Positions 15,439 to 24,946 of a DNA stretch of 48,827 nucleotides are shown piece by piece. The position numbers and the translations under genes are program-made. The notes under the pieces are model-generated. The model was not told the origin of the DNA. It made no database searches and saw only the letters and a program-made list of their open reading frames with translations. This stretch comes from an uncultured Verrucomicrobia subdivision 3 bacterium. GTDB lineage: Bacteria; Verrucomicrobiota; Verrucomicrobiia; Limisphaerales; UBA11358. The DNA lies in contig CAIJGS010000220.1 of assembly GCA_903820285.1 (NCBI GenBank), positions 1-48,827 of the forward strand, given 5' to 3'. Within the stretch, counting starts at the first letter, position 1. Each line of letters starts with the position of its first letter.

Positions 15439-18400
15439 ATGAAATTAAAACGAACCAACCGCTCCCTGACCCCGCTTTCAGGGATCATTGCGCTCAGTCT
15501 CCTCGGTGGCGCCGCTGCCCAGGCCGACACCCAAAACTGGGGTGGCGGATCCCTGACCAGTGCCAATTGGAATGATTCCGCCAACTGGACCAACTCCGCG
15601 CTCGCCAACGCCGTTCCGGCCAATGGTGATGACCTGATTTTCAATTACACCCAGCAGCAATTCAGCTCCAACAATATTGCCGGGCTCTCGGTTGCCTCCA
15701 TCACGTTTACCAACGGCGGTTTTGACTTCACCGGCCTGTTGTTGGGGGTTTCCAACGGCATCACCAACACGGCATCCTCCGGCATTGAATTCTTCGACCT
15801 GCCGTTGTCCTTGGGGGCAGCGCAAACCTTTGAGTCCGATGCCTCCACCTTGACCTTTGACAATGCCATTACCAACAATGGCTATGCGTTGACCATCACC
15901 GGGACGAGCGATGTCGGCCTGCTCGGCCAGCTATCCGGCGCGGGCAGCCTGACTATGAATGGTGCCGGCACCTTGCTGGTGACCAACCGCCAGCCCCTCA
16001 CGGGCGGGATTTTCGTCAATTCGGGAATGATGACCATTTCCACCCCCGGCAATCTTGATTTTGGCGGGGCGCTAACGCCTTCGCTGATCACCGTCAATAC
16101 AGGCGGCAAAATTTACGGCACCACCACCCACGCCATCGGCGCCGGTACCGCCGTATTTATCAATGGCGGCACTTGGGATCTGGACTGTGAAGACTACAAA
16201 ACCAGTTTGAAGATGGTGGATGGCACCATTGAGCCCGGCCCCAACCCGAATTCATCCGGGGGCGAATTGCGCGTTGGTTCCTCCGGCAGCGCCGGCAGTT
16301 GGACCTGGTATATTACCAACTCGGCGGCTGGATCGACCATTAGCAGCCCGCTGAATACCATCAGCTCAAGCGTAACGCTCACCTTGGACGTGGCCCGCGG
16401 CGCGGCGGCCAGCGATTTGACCATCAGCGGCGTGATCAAGAATTCAGGCAACATCATTTTTGCCCACAATGGCGTCACCACCCTCTCCGGGTATAACACC
16501 CACTCCGGCAACGTCACCATTAACAGCGGCAACAAGGTCATTCTCACCGGTGCCCTTCCCTCCAGTGTCATTACGGTTGCCACCAACGCCGTGTTTGACA
16601 TTTCCGGCACCAGCTTCGACCTCAACACCAATCAGGTCCTCGCCGGTTCAGGTACCATCATTGGTACCCTGTATGATTACAATGCGATCACCGGCAGTGT
16701 TCTCAGCCCGGGCGGCAACAATTCTGCCGGCACTCTCACGATGGATGGCCTCAGCCTCGGCGGCAATGTGACCCTCAATTTCGACCTCGCCAATTCCGTC
16801 GCCATCGGCGGCGGCACCAACGACCTCCTGATCGTCACCAACTTCAGCGCCAACGCGGGTGTCACGAACACGGTCAATATCTCCTTCCTCAGTGGCACGC
16901 CGGTCGTCGGCACCGCTTACACGCTCATAAAATACGGCAATGGTTTTTCAGGCGATCCCTCCCAGTTTCTCACCGCCGCCGCGTCCCGTTACGTTTACAC
17001 ATTTACGAACAACCTCGCCCTCGGCGCCATCCAGGTATTTGTCACCGGCACCCCGGGTAATCTCGTCTGGAAAGGCGACGGGGTGACCAACGCCTGGGAT
17101 GTGGCCGGCACCACCAACTGGTTGAATGGCGCCAACAAAGACGTCTTCCTCCAGGGCGACAATGCCACCTTTAGCGATATCGGCTCCAACACGCCGCTCG
17201 TCAACATCACGGCCACGGTCCAGCCTACCACCGTCACCGTCAATGCCACCAAAAATTATACCCTCGGCGGCAGCGGCAAGATTTCCGGCGGTGCCAAGCT
17301 GTTCAAGAGCAACTCCGGCAGCCTGACCCTCCTCAACGGTAACGACTTTTCCGGCGGCGGCAGCCTCAATGGCTCCGGCACCGTCACGGTCGGCAACGGC
17401 AGTGCCTCCGGCGCACTTGGCGCTGGTAATCTGACCAACAATACGGCTGTCACGTTCTTTCAGAACGCCAGCACCACCTATGCCGGCAATATGAGCGGCA
17501 CCGGCAGTGTCACCGCGTTCGTCCCAGGTGCCACCCTCACCCTCACCGGTACCAATACCTTTACCGGCGGCCTGACCGTCGCCAACGGTACCGTGCAGAT
17601 CGGCAATAATACTGCCGGCGTCAGCCCCAGCGTGACCGGCACCATTACCAACTATGCCACGTTGAATATTTATCGCGCCGATGCCTTTACCAACAAGAAC
17701 ACCATCACCGCTGCCGGCAATTCCCTCGAATACGGCAATGGCGATATCAACGTCCGTGGTGTGGGTGGCATGACCGTGGATGGCAGTGGCAGCATCAGTA
17801 CGCTGCCGGCTGGCAGCTTGTCCATCGCCCAGAGTGCCAACGGCTTGATGAACGTGAATACTGGCGCGGTGATCAATGTCGGCGCCAACCTGCTGCTGGG
17901 CAATCCCGGATCTTTCTCTGGATACGTCGTTCAAAATGGTGGTACCATCAACGTTGGCAACCAGGTCCGCGTCGGTCATTGGGCCACGGAAATTTCCACC
18001 TACACCATGTTTGGTGGCACGCTCAACGTCCCCAATAACCAGCTCGGTGTCGGCTGGGACGGTATTGGCATCATGACGGTCAGCAACGGCACGATTAACT
18101 GCCGCACCCTGAACGTGGATGACAATGGTGCCACGGCTGCCCTGGCCAGTTCCAACAGCACCCTTTACGTGTTTGGCGGGAACATCAACATCGGCTCAGG
18201 CGGTATCGGTGGCAACACGGCCACGATCGTTCTGAGTGGCGGTACCATCGGCACCCTGCAGCCCGCCACCTATGCTCCCGCAGGCTGGTCTTCGGCCATG
18301 GCCATGCGCCTCACCAATGGCTCGCCCACCTTCGACAGTTCCAACAGCATCATCACGCTCAGTGGCGTGCTGTCCGGTAGTGGTGGCCTGATCAAGCAGG

Positions 18401-21400
18401 GCTCGGGTTACCTTACCCTGAATGCCACCAACACCTTTACCAATACCACCACAGTCGCGGCGGGCACGTTGCAGGGCAATGGTATCACCGTCAGCCCGAT
18501 CGTTGTGCAATCTGGCGCCAGCCTCTCCGGCGGCTCCACCCTGGCCGTCGGCACGCTGACCGCCAGCAACGTCACGATGAATACAGGGGCCACGCTCGTC
18601 GTTGATGCCTCCTCCACCACCGCCACCAATGATTTGATCTTCGCGAAGGGCACGCTGGCGCTCGATACCGCCACACCGGTGGTCTTCAACTTCCTCGGGG
18701 GCACGCCCTACACCGGCGGACCGTACACCGTGGTCAGCAACTTGCTCGCCCGTACCGGCCATCTGGTGATTTCCCCGTCCAGTCTCACGCGCTACACCGC
18801 CACGGTCATTGAGACCAACGCCAATAACGTTCAGGTCGCCTTCACCGGCGCCAATGCCACCCTCGTGTGGAATGGTGGTACCAGCACCAACTGGAACATC
18901 AACACCGATCCCAACTGGCTGAACGCCGGTGTGGCTGACAAGTTCTATCAATCGGATGCCGTCCTCTTCGATGATACCGGCATCACCAAGTCGAACATTA
19001 ACGTTGCCGCCACCGTGACGCCGGCCAAGATTTCCGTGGATACCGCCGGCAACTATACGCTCACCGGCAGTCCCATCTCCGGCCTCGGTTCGATCATCAA
19101 GAGCGGGAGCGGCAAACTGACTCTGGTCAACAGCAACAATTACACCGGTGGTACTACGATCGCCGCCGGCACGCTTCAAGTTGGCAACGGCGGCACCTCC
19201 GGTTATATCCTCGGCACCGTCAGCGACTACGGCAACCTGACCTTCAATGAGTCTGGCACGACCATCTTCAACGGCACGATCAACGGTCCGGGCACGCTGA
19301 CCCAGGCTGGCTCTGGCACCTTGCTCATCACCGCCACCCAAAACCATTATGGCGGTTCCACCGTGAACTCCGGTTCCACCGTCCAGCTCGGCAATGGCGC
19401 CCTCGCCGACTCCGGCAGCCTCGGCAACGGCATCGTCACCAACAACGGCACGGTGATCTTCTATCGTCTCAGCAGCATCGCCGTCGCCACCCCGTATACG
19501 GGTGCCGGTTCGTTGATCTTCCAGGGCACGGGCAATGCCGCCCAGAGCGCTTATTCGCTCAATGCCACCAACACCTTCACCGGCCCGGTCACCCTCAACT
19601 ACGCTCGTATCCAGAGCGGTGCCGGTGCCCAGAGCTTCGGCAGTCCCTCCAGCATCACGGTCAATCCTGGCAGCCAGGTTTATGCCGTGGCTACGCCGGT
19701 CAGTTCGGTTTACACCATGCCGCTGACCTTGGCGGGAACGGGTTGGCAGGACGGTCTCGGTGCCCTCCGTATGGAAGGCGTCGGTACTTGGGCCGGTAAC
19801 ATTACTCTCTCCGCTAACGCGCGGATTGAGGATAACACCGCCACCACCAACACCATTACCGGCAATATCTCCGGTAACTATGAATTGGAAACCTCCGGTG
19901 GTACGGCCACCACCGCCCTGGTGCTGGCACCGGCGGTCACCAATACTTATAATGCCCTGCGCGTGAGCATCGGCACTGCCGGTGTCAAAACCATCGCGGC
20001 TAACAACGGCGCCATTCCGAACAACATTCCGCTCACCATGAACGGTGGCACGCTCTGGCTTAATGGCTTCAATAAATCGTTCAGCCCCTTCCTGAACCTG
20101 AGCAGCAGTTCCTCCATCCAGAACGGCAGCACCACTTCGCCGGTCTCCGTCACTCTGGCACCTCCGGTTGGCAACAACGTTTATAGCGGCACCTTTGCCG
20201 ATGGCGCCACCCAGCCGCTCAATGTGACTCTCAGTCAGACTCCCGGCCTGTGGGCCACGGCGTTCACCACCGCCAGTCCGAACTGGACCGGCAGTCTCAC
20301 CAACTTCGGCGGCACCATCTCCAACGGCTTGCAAAACACCGGGTTCGGCAGCCAGGGTGTGGTCGGCCGCAGCATTGTTGGTAACAATGGCGCCACCTTC
20401 GTCACCACCATCAACAACGCCCTGAACGGCTATGCTGGTAACGTGGTGTTGAATAACAGCACGTGGATCACCACCCGCTATATCAGCTTTAACGCGCCGG
20501 GTTCCATCTACCTGGCCAACTCCATCCTCACCGGTACCAACTCGACGGACGGTGGTCCTTACTATAGCTGGGGCCTCCCCGGCACCATCACCGTGCGCGG
20601 CTCGGCGCCTTCCTATATGAACAGTGCCGGCTCCGGTGCCGGTTATGACCTGGCTTCCGCCCAGACCACGTTTGACGTGGCCGATGCCACCGGCAATTCC
20701 GCATCCGACCTCATCATTGGTGCGCCCGTTCGCAACAGCAGTGGCGGGAGCGCCGGCACTTTGGCCAAGATCGGTTCCGGCACTTTGGAATTGGATGCCG
20801 CCAACACCTACAGCGGCCCCACGTTGATCACTGCGGGTACGCTTGCCTTGGGGGCCTCCGGAACCGTGTCGTCACCGGCCATCACCATCGCCAGCGGAGC
20901 TTCGTTTGATGTTTCCGCCATCTCCGGCGGTTATTCCATTGCCAACAATCAGACCCTCGGCGGCAGCGGTACAGTCGTGGGCAGCGTGACCGACGGCTCT
21001 GCCACCATCATTCAACCCGGTGCGGCTGGCACCGCCGGCACCCTGACCATTGCCACCAACCTCACTCTCAATGGCAACGGCAACCTGGCCATTGATCTGG
21101 CGGCTACCACCACCACCGGAGCCGGCGTCAATGACCTCATCAAGGTCAATGGCAACCTCAACCTATCGTCGGGCACCCCGACGCCTGTGACCTTCAACTT
21201 CCTGGCCGGTGCCCCGGCCACGGGCTCCGCCTACACGATCATCCAGTGCAGCGGCACCCTCACCGGTACCCCGGCCACCGCCTTCACTAATGCGCTGAAC
21301 AGCCGCTACGTCGCCGCCTTCAGCCAGGTTGGCAATAACGTGGTGGTCACCTTCAGCGGTTCCGCCTCCAACCTCGTCTGGACCGGCACTGATCCGCTCA

Positions 21401-24207
21401 CGCCCGCCACCTGGGATGTCGCCACCTCCACGAACTGGAACAACGGTGCGACGGCCGATATCTTCTACGCCGGTGACACCGTGCAGTTCGATGACACCAG
21501 CGCCGTCACTAATGTCACGGTCAATGCCACTGTTACGCCCGCTGCCGTTACTGTCAACACCACCAATGCCTACACGCTCAGTGGCAGTGGTGCCATTGCC
21601 GGATTCACTGGTATCGCCAAGAACGGCCCCGGCTCGCTAACCCTGAACCTCGCCAACACCTTCACCGGCCCGGTGAATGTTGGAACGGGCAAACTCATTC
21701 TCGCCGGCACCAGCCCGCTGGGCGCCACCGCCAACGTCATCACGATCTCCAATGGTGCCGCCCTCGACTTTAACGGCGACTCCATGGGTTCCAGCGCCAC
21801 CCGCGGCTACACCTACGTCGCTGGCGGTAGCGGACCCGACGGCAACGGTGCCATCGTTAATAACGGTGGCGGCATTTTCAGCTACGCCAACGTTTCCAAC
21901 CTGACACTTACCGCCAACACTGTTATCAACGCCAGTAATCGCTGGGATATCGGTCCGATCGCCAATTCCACCGTCAACGGCAATGGCTTCAACCTGATCA
22001 AGGTTGGCCCCAGTCAGGTGGATATGCGCCCGCAGTACATCACCAATCTGGCCAGCATCACGGTCAGCAATGGTACCCTGTACTATGAAAACTCCTGGCA
22101 GCAGACCAATGCGTCCACGCTAGCCACCACCAACTATATCGCCCCTGGTGCCATCCTCGGGGTCTATGCCTCGGAAATCCTGAACATGCCGGTGGTCATC
22201 AATGGTGGCACCTTGCAAAACCAGAGTCTGGCCGCACCGGCTTCCACGCTCACCGGTAATATCATCGTCAGCAACACCGCCATATTCAATGATGTCGCGC
22301 CCCAGAACTTCCTCGGTGTCATCGCCGGGCCGGGTGCCATTTATATCGGCAGTTCCAGTACCACCACCGGTGCCATTCCCGCCACCCTTACCTTTAGCAA
22401 CGCCAGCACCTTCACCGGTGGGGTCATCCTCAGCAACGCCCCCGTCACCGTGGCCAGAGGCACGGCGGTCGGCGGTTATGCGGCCATCGTGCTGACCAGT
22501 TCCAATGGTTTGGGTACCGGCCCGCTCAACTTCAACCTGAGCCTGACGACCACCAACGTCTCGACCAACACGGTTCGTGCTCTGGAATGCAATATCCAGA
22601 ATGGCGGCGTGATTCCCAATGCCATCATCCTGCCGGCGGCTTCCACCACCGTCAGCAACATGAGCATTCAGGGTCGTGACAGTAGCAGCGTGTTCACCTT
22701 GGCCGGCCAGATCACCGGCGGCTACGCCGGTCTCACCAACTGGGTGGACTTCGGCGACTCCGGCAGCAGCGGCGTCCTCCGCCTCGCCTGCAACACCAAT
22801 ACCTTTACTTCAGCCATCTATGTTGACCGCGGCGTCCTCGCCATCACCGGCGACGGTGCGCTTGGCAACAGTGCCAATACGCTGTTCCTGGACAATGCCA
22901 GCGCCAACGGCGGCCTCCGCTTCGATGCCAATGGCATCACCATGGCGCATAACATCATCTGGAACACCGCCTCAACCATCAGCGTCTACGGCGATGACAA
23001 TGGCGACGGTGTCCCCGATACCGCCAACAACGTCACCATCAGCGGCAACATCGCTGGCATCACGACCGGTCAAGGGGTCAATGTGGGCGGCGGCACGAAT
23101 ATTGCCGGCACCTCCTACGGCACGCTGACCCTTACGGGTAGCAATACCTTCAACCAGCAGATCACCGTTGCGGCCAACACCAAGCTGATCGCCGGCTCCA
23201 CCAATGCCTTGGGTTCCACCGGCTTCTTTGGCATCGTCAGCCCGGGTGGTACCATATCGCTGGGCAATGTCGGGGCCTTCGTCAACCGCCAGATCCAGCT
23301 CTCCGGCAGCGGCGTCCAGACCGCGGGTGTCGGCGTCGGTGCCTTTGAAAACCTCGCTGGTACCAACGTTTACAGCACCGCGCTGCAATTGAATGCGGCC
23401 TCCAGCATCGGTGTCACCGCCGGCAGCCTCACCATCTCCGGTGCCATTTCCGGTGCCTATCCGCTCACCAAGATCGGTTCCGGCCCCCTCACCCTCAGTG
23501 CCTCCCAAACCTATAGCGGTGGCACCTACGTGAATGTCGGCACCCTGATTCTGAATGGCTCGCTCCCGGCCGGTAACTTCGCTAACGTCGCCTTTGGTGC
23601 CACTCTCGGTGGCAGCGGTACCTTCAACTGCCCGGTTTCCGTGCAGTTCGGTGGCACCCTCCAGCCCGGCGCCGGTGGCTCCACGGTCGGCAAGTGCACC
23701 GTCAACGGCCCCCTGAACCTCGGAGGTAACACCGTCATGTTCCTCAACAAGGCCACGCCCACCAACTCCTCGATCACCGGCATCAGCACCGTCATCTACG
23801 GCGGCACGCTCAGTGTGACCAACCTTGGCGGCACCTATGTGGCCGGCGACAAGTTCACCCTGTTCAGCGCCGCCAGCCGTCAGGGCGTGTTTACCACCCT
23901 GAACCTCCCGACGCTGCCCGCCGGCCTCGGCTGGTCCAACTCGCTCGCCATTGATGGCAGCATCAAGGTTGTCAACGCCGTCAACACCGCTCCGCCGGTC
24001 ATGACCAATACCTACAATGCCGGCACGCTTACCCTCGCCTGGCCCACCGATCACCTCGGCTGGCGCCTCCAGGTGCAGACCAATGCCCTCACCACGGGCA
24101 TCACCACCAACTGGCTCACGTGGCCCAATTCCACCAACCTGACCTCCGTGTCCGTCCAGGTGGATCCCACCCAGCCCACTGTGTTCTTCCGGTTGGTTTA
24201 TCCGTAA
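15439..24207 (+). CDS. Giant PATR-repeat (autotransporter-associated beta-strand) secreted protein, about 2922 aa
   Basis: ATG 15439 opens a signal peptide (LSGIIALSLLGGAAAQA); an upstream start at 15373 would bury it. Nearly the whole chain is beta-helical PATR sequence, with recurring units such as SGTLTLTGTNTFTGGLTVAN and GSGKLTLVNSNNYTGGTTIA. Four large modules can be seen, each opening with a W-rich segment followed by a DxxxFxD-type strand (near residues 30, 540, 1140 and 1975; for example NLVWKGDG and NLVWTGTD). Each of the first three closes with a SRYVxxF-like segment. The tail, near 2850-2922, ends VFFRLVYP, like the other giant's RFYRLTTP. There is no C-terminal autotransporter barrel. 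The chain is rich in Thr, Ser, Asn and Gly and almost free of Cys. Likely an adhesin or surface-layer-like fibre. Confidence 0.88.
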   Translation: MKLKRTNRSLTPLSGIIALSLLGGAAAQADTQNWGGGSLTSANWNDSANWTNSALANAVPANGDDLIFNYTQQQFSSNNIAGLSVASITFTNGGFDFTGLLLGVSNGITNTASSGIEFFDLPLSLGAAQTFESDASTLTFDNAITNNGYALTITGTSDVGLLGQLSGAGSLTMNGAGTLLVTNRQPLTGGIFVNSGMMTISTPGNLDFGGALTPSLITVNTGGKIYGTTTHAIGAGTAVFINGGTWDLDCEDYKTSLKMVDGTIEPGPNPNSSGGELRVGSSGSAGSWTWYITNSAAGSTISSPLNTISSSVTLTLDVARGAAASDLTISGVIKNSGNIIFAHNGVTTLSGYNTHSGNVTINSGNKVILTGALPSSVITVATNAVFDISGTSFDLNTNQVLAGSGTIIGTLYDYNAITGSVLSPGGNNSAGTLTMDGLSLGGNVTLNFDLANSVAIGGGTNDLLIVTNFSANAGVTNTVNISFLSGTPVVGTAYTLIKYGNGFSGDPSQFLTAAASRYVYTFTNNLALGAIQVFVTGTPGNLVWKGDGVTNAWDVAGTTNWLNGANKDVFLQGDNATFSDIGSNTPLVNITATVQPTTVTVNATKNYTLGGSGKISGGAKLFKSNSGSLTLLNGNDFSGGGSLNGSGTVTVGNGSASGALGAGNLTNNTAVTFFQNASTTYAGNMSGTGSVTAFVPGATLTLTGTNTFTGGLTVANGTVQIGNNTAGVSPSVTGTITNYATLNIYRADAFTNKNTITAAGNSLEYGNGDINVRGVGGMTVDGSGSISTLPAGSLSIAQSANGLMNVNTGAVINVGANLLLGNPGSFSGYVVQNGGTINVGNQVRVGHWATEISTYTMFGGTLNVPNNQLGVGWDGIGIMTVSNGTINCRTLNVDDNGATAALASSNSTLYVFGGNINIGSGGIGGNTATIVLSGGTIGTLQPATYAPAGWSSAMAMRLTNGSPTFDSSNSIITLSGVLSGSGGLIKQGSGYLTLNATNTFTNTTTVAAGTLQGNGITVSPIVVQSGASLSGGSTLAVGTLTASNVTMNTGATLVVDASSTTATNDLIFAKGTLALDTATPVVFNFLGGTPYTGGPYTVVSNLLARTGHLVISPSSLTRYTATVIETNANNVQVAFTGANATLVWNGGTSTNWNINTDPNWLNAGVADKFYQSDAVLFDDTGITKSNINVAATVTPAKISVDTAGNYTLTGSPISGLGSIIKSGSGKLTLVNSNNYTGGTTIAAGTLQVGNGGTSGYILGTVSDYGNLTFNESGTTIFNGTINGPGTLTQAGSGTLLITATQNHYGGSTVNSGSTVQLGNGALADSGSLGNGIVTNNGTVIFYRLSSIAVATPYTGAGSLIFQGTGNAAQSAYSLNATNTFTGPVTLNYARIQSGAGAQSFGSPSSITVNPGSQVYAVATPVSSVYTMPLTLAGTGWQDGLGALRMEGVGTWAGNITLSANARIEDNTATTNTITGNISGNYELETSGGTATTALVLAPAVTNTYNALRVSIGTAGVKTIAANNGAIPNNIPLTMNGGTLWLNGFNKSFSPFLNLSSSSSIQNGSTTSPVSVTLAPPVGNNVYSGTFADGATQPLNVTLSQTPGLWATAFTTASPNWTGSLTNFGGTISNGLQNTGFGSQGVVGRSIVGNNGATFVTTINNALNGYAGNVVLNNSTWITTRYISFNAPGSIYLANSILTGTNSTDGGPYYSWGLPGTITVRGSAPSYMNSAGSGAGYDLASAQTTFDVADATGNSASDLIIGAPVRNSSGGSAGTLAKIGSGTLELDAANTYSGPTLITAGTLALGASGTVSSPAITIASGASFDVSAISGGYSIANNQTLGGSGTVVGSVTDGSATIIQPGAAGTAGTLTIATNLTLNGNGNLAIDLAATTTTGAGVNDLIKVNGNLNLSSGTPTPVTFNFLAGAPATGSAYTIIQCSGTLTGTPATAFTNALNSRYVAAFSQVGNNVVVTFSGSASNLVWTGTDPLTPATWDVATSTNWNNGATADIFYAGDTVQFDDTSAVTNVTVNATVTPAAVTVNTTNAYTLSGSGAIAGFTGIAKNGPGSLTLNLANTFTGPVNVGTGKLILAGTSPLGATANVITISNGAALDFNGDSMGSSATRGYTYVAGGSGPDGNGAIVNNGGGIFSYANVSNLTLTANTVINASNRWDIGPIANSTVNGNGFNLIKVGPSQVDMRPQYITNLASITVSNGTLYYENSWQQTNASTLATTNYIAPGAILGVYASEILNMPVVINGGTLQNQSLAAPASTLTGNIIVSNTAIFNDVAPQNFLGVIAGPGAIYIGSSSTTTGAIPATLTFSNASTFTGGVILSNAPVTVARGTAVGGYAAIVLTSSNGLGTGPLNFNLSLTTTNVSTNTVRALECNIQNGGVIPNAIILPAASTTVSNMSIQGRDSSSVFTLAGQITGGYAGLTNWVDFGDSGSSGVLRLACNTNTFTSAIYVDRGVLAITGDGALGNSANTLFLDNASANGGLRFDANGITMAHNIIWNTASTISVYGDDNGDGVPDTANNVTISGNIAGITTGQGVNVGGGTNIAGTSYGTLTLTGSNTFNQQITVAANTKLIAGSTNALGSTGFFGIVSPGGTISLGNVGAFVNRQIQLSGSGVQTAGVGVGAFENLAGTNVYSTALQLNAASSIGVTAGSLTISGAISGAYPLTKIGSGPLTLSASQTYSGGTYVNVGTLILNGSLPAGNFANVAFGATLGGSGTFNCPVSVQFGGTLQPGAGGSTVGKCTVNGPLNLGGNTVMFLNKATPTNSSITGISTVIYGGTLSVTNLGGTYVAGDKFTLFSAASRQGVFTTLNLPTLPAGLGWSNSLAIDGSIKVVNAVNTAPPVMTNTYNAGTLTLAWPTDHLGWRLQVQTNALTTGITTNWLTWPNSTNLTSVSVQVDPTQPTVFFRLVYP

Positions 24208-24240
24208 TTTTTGGGTTGAGTCATAGTTAAGTTGAGCCAC

Positions 24241-24277
24241 GGCCGGGAAGAGCAATCTTCCCGGCCTCTTCATTTTT
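24241..24277 (+). terminator. Intrinsic terminator of the giant PATR gene
   Basis: Stem GGCCGGGAAGA (24241-24251) pairs perfectly with TCTTCCCGGCC (24256-24266) around GCAA. TCTTCATTTTT follows. It begins 34 bp after the stop codon. Confidence 0.9.
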
Positions 24278-24648
24278 GCCGGGGCTGGTGGAACTTTACC
24301 GGCTTGCCCGGCCGTGATGCAGGCCCAGCCAGCCTGCGCCGCATTGATCTGCGGCGCTTCGATAAATGCAGGTCGCGGTGGTCGATCGCGAGAATGGTGG
24401 GATGATTCGCCCAGTTTTTTATGCTCGTTGCCACACTCCTCGGCGGAACTTCTGCCGGCTTGGACCCCCGCGCTTGGCCGGTTCAACAAAGCACATCCTG
24501 ACACTGTCCCCGGAGCGACTTTCAAGGCGCTTCAGGGTGCGAACGGCTGGGGTGATTCGATTGGTCACTGTACCTTGGTAAGCTGAAGTGGCGTGAACGC
24601 CGCGCTCCGGCCAATTGACAATCCGGGGCAATGGCAGGCAAGATACGC

Positions 24649-24871
24649 CCGGTTCATCGTGGGCTTGTATACTTCCCAAACGCAAGCCGTCATTGGTGTG
24701 TTTAAGTATCCACGTAAACCGTTGTAGGCATATATTTTCTGGCTAAACACTTGCGCGTAAGCCATCCCGGCTGACACCGTTTCTAACTGCAAAATTCGTG
24801 CCCCTCAACCGCGCAAACATTGGCTATTTCGTTAATCTGCGTTTGGGAAGTATATAATTCCGGTTCATCGC
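24649..24871. repeat. AT-rich element with 17-bp perfect inverted repeats and 11-bp flanking direct repeats
   Basis: TATACTTCCCAAACGCA (24668-24684) and its exact reverse complement (24839-24855) are 154 bp apart. CCGGTTCATCG occurs just outside both, at 24649-24659 and 24861-24871. The interior is AT-rich compared with the flanking genes and has no open frame of note. The structure could be a small non-autonomous mobile element (MITE), a pair of divergent promoters, or a structured RNA. The offsets between inverted and direct repeats differ (8 and 5 bp), which is against a simple target-site duplication. Confidence 0.5.
24854..24859 (+). promoter_or_regulatory. Candidate minus-10 box for the first pseudopilin gene
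   Basis: A consensus TATAAT lies 88 bp upstream of ATG 24947, overlapping the end of the right inverted repeat. No good minus-35 hexamer is seen at 16-18 bp, so the assignment is tentative. Confidence 0.35.
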
Positions 24872-24946
24872 ATCACCCGAATTAGGGATGGCAAAGGGTT
24901 AAAAGATGGTTTATGATTGAATCAATCAGTCCCCTTAATTCGAGTT

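Larger units (their letters stand above)
24208..24946. other. 739-bp spacer with terminator, repeats and AT-rich inverted-repeat element
   Basis: No coding gene is supported. The tract contains the giant gene's terminator (24241-24277), a copy of the 21-bp dispersed element (24491-24511) and an AT-rich block bounded by 17-bp inverted repeats (24668-24855). Overlapping short frames on both strands are repeat or composition artefacts. Confidence 0.6.

Noticed and set aside
18196-20334. Long minus-strand frame (712 codons) inside the giant PATR gene
   Set aside because: The translation is a Gly/Ala/Asp/Arg-rich mirror of the repetitive Thr/Asn/Gly codons opposite. No signal peptide, domain or start context is visible. 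The same holds for 11220-12461, 13221-14246, 16948-17979 and 22972-24525.
15439-24207. Classical type V autotransporter
   Set aside because: PATR repeats are abundant, but the C-terminus is a small soluble beta domain ending VFFRLVYP rather than a 12-strand membrane barrel.
24649-24871. Insertion sequence
   Set aside because: No transposase frame lies between the inverted repeats, and the flanking direct repeats are not symmetrically placed. Kept as an unexplained repeat element.
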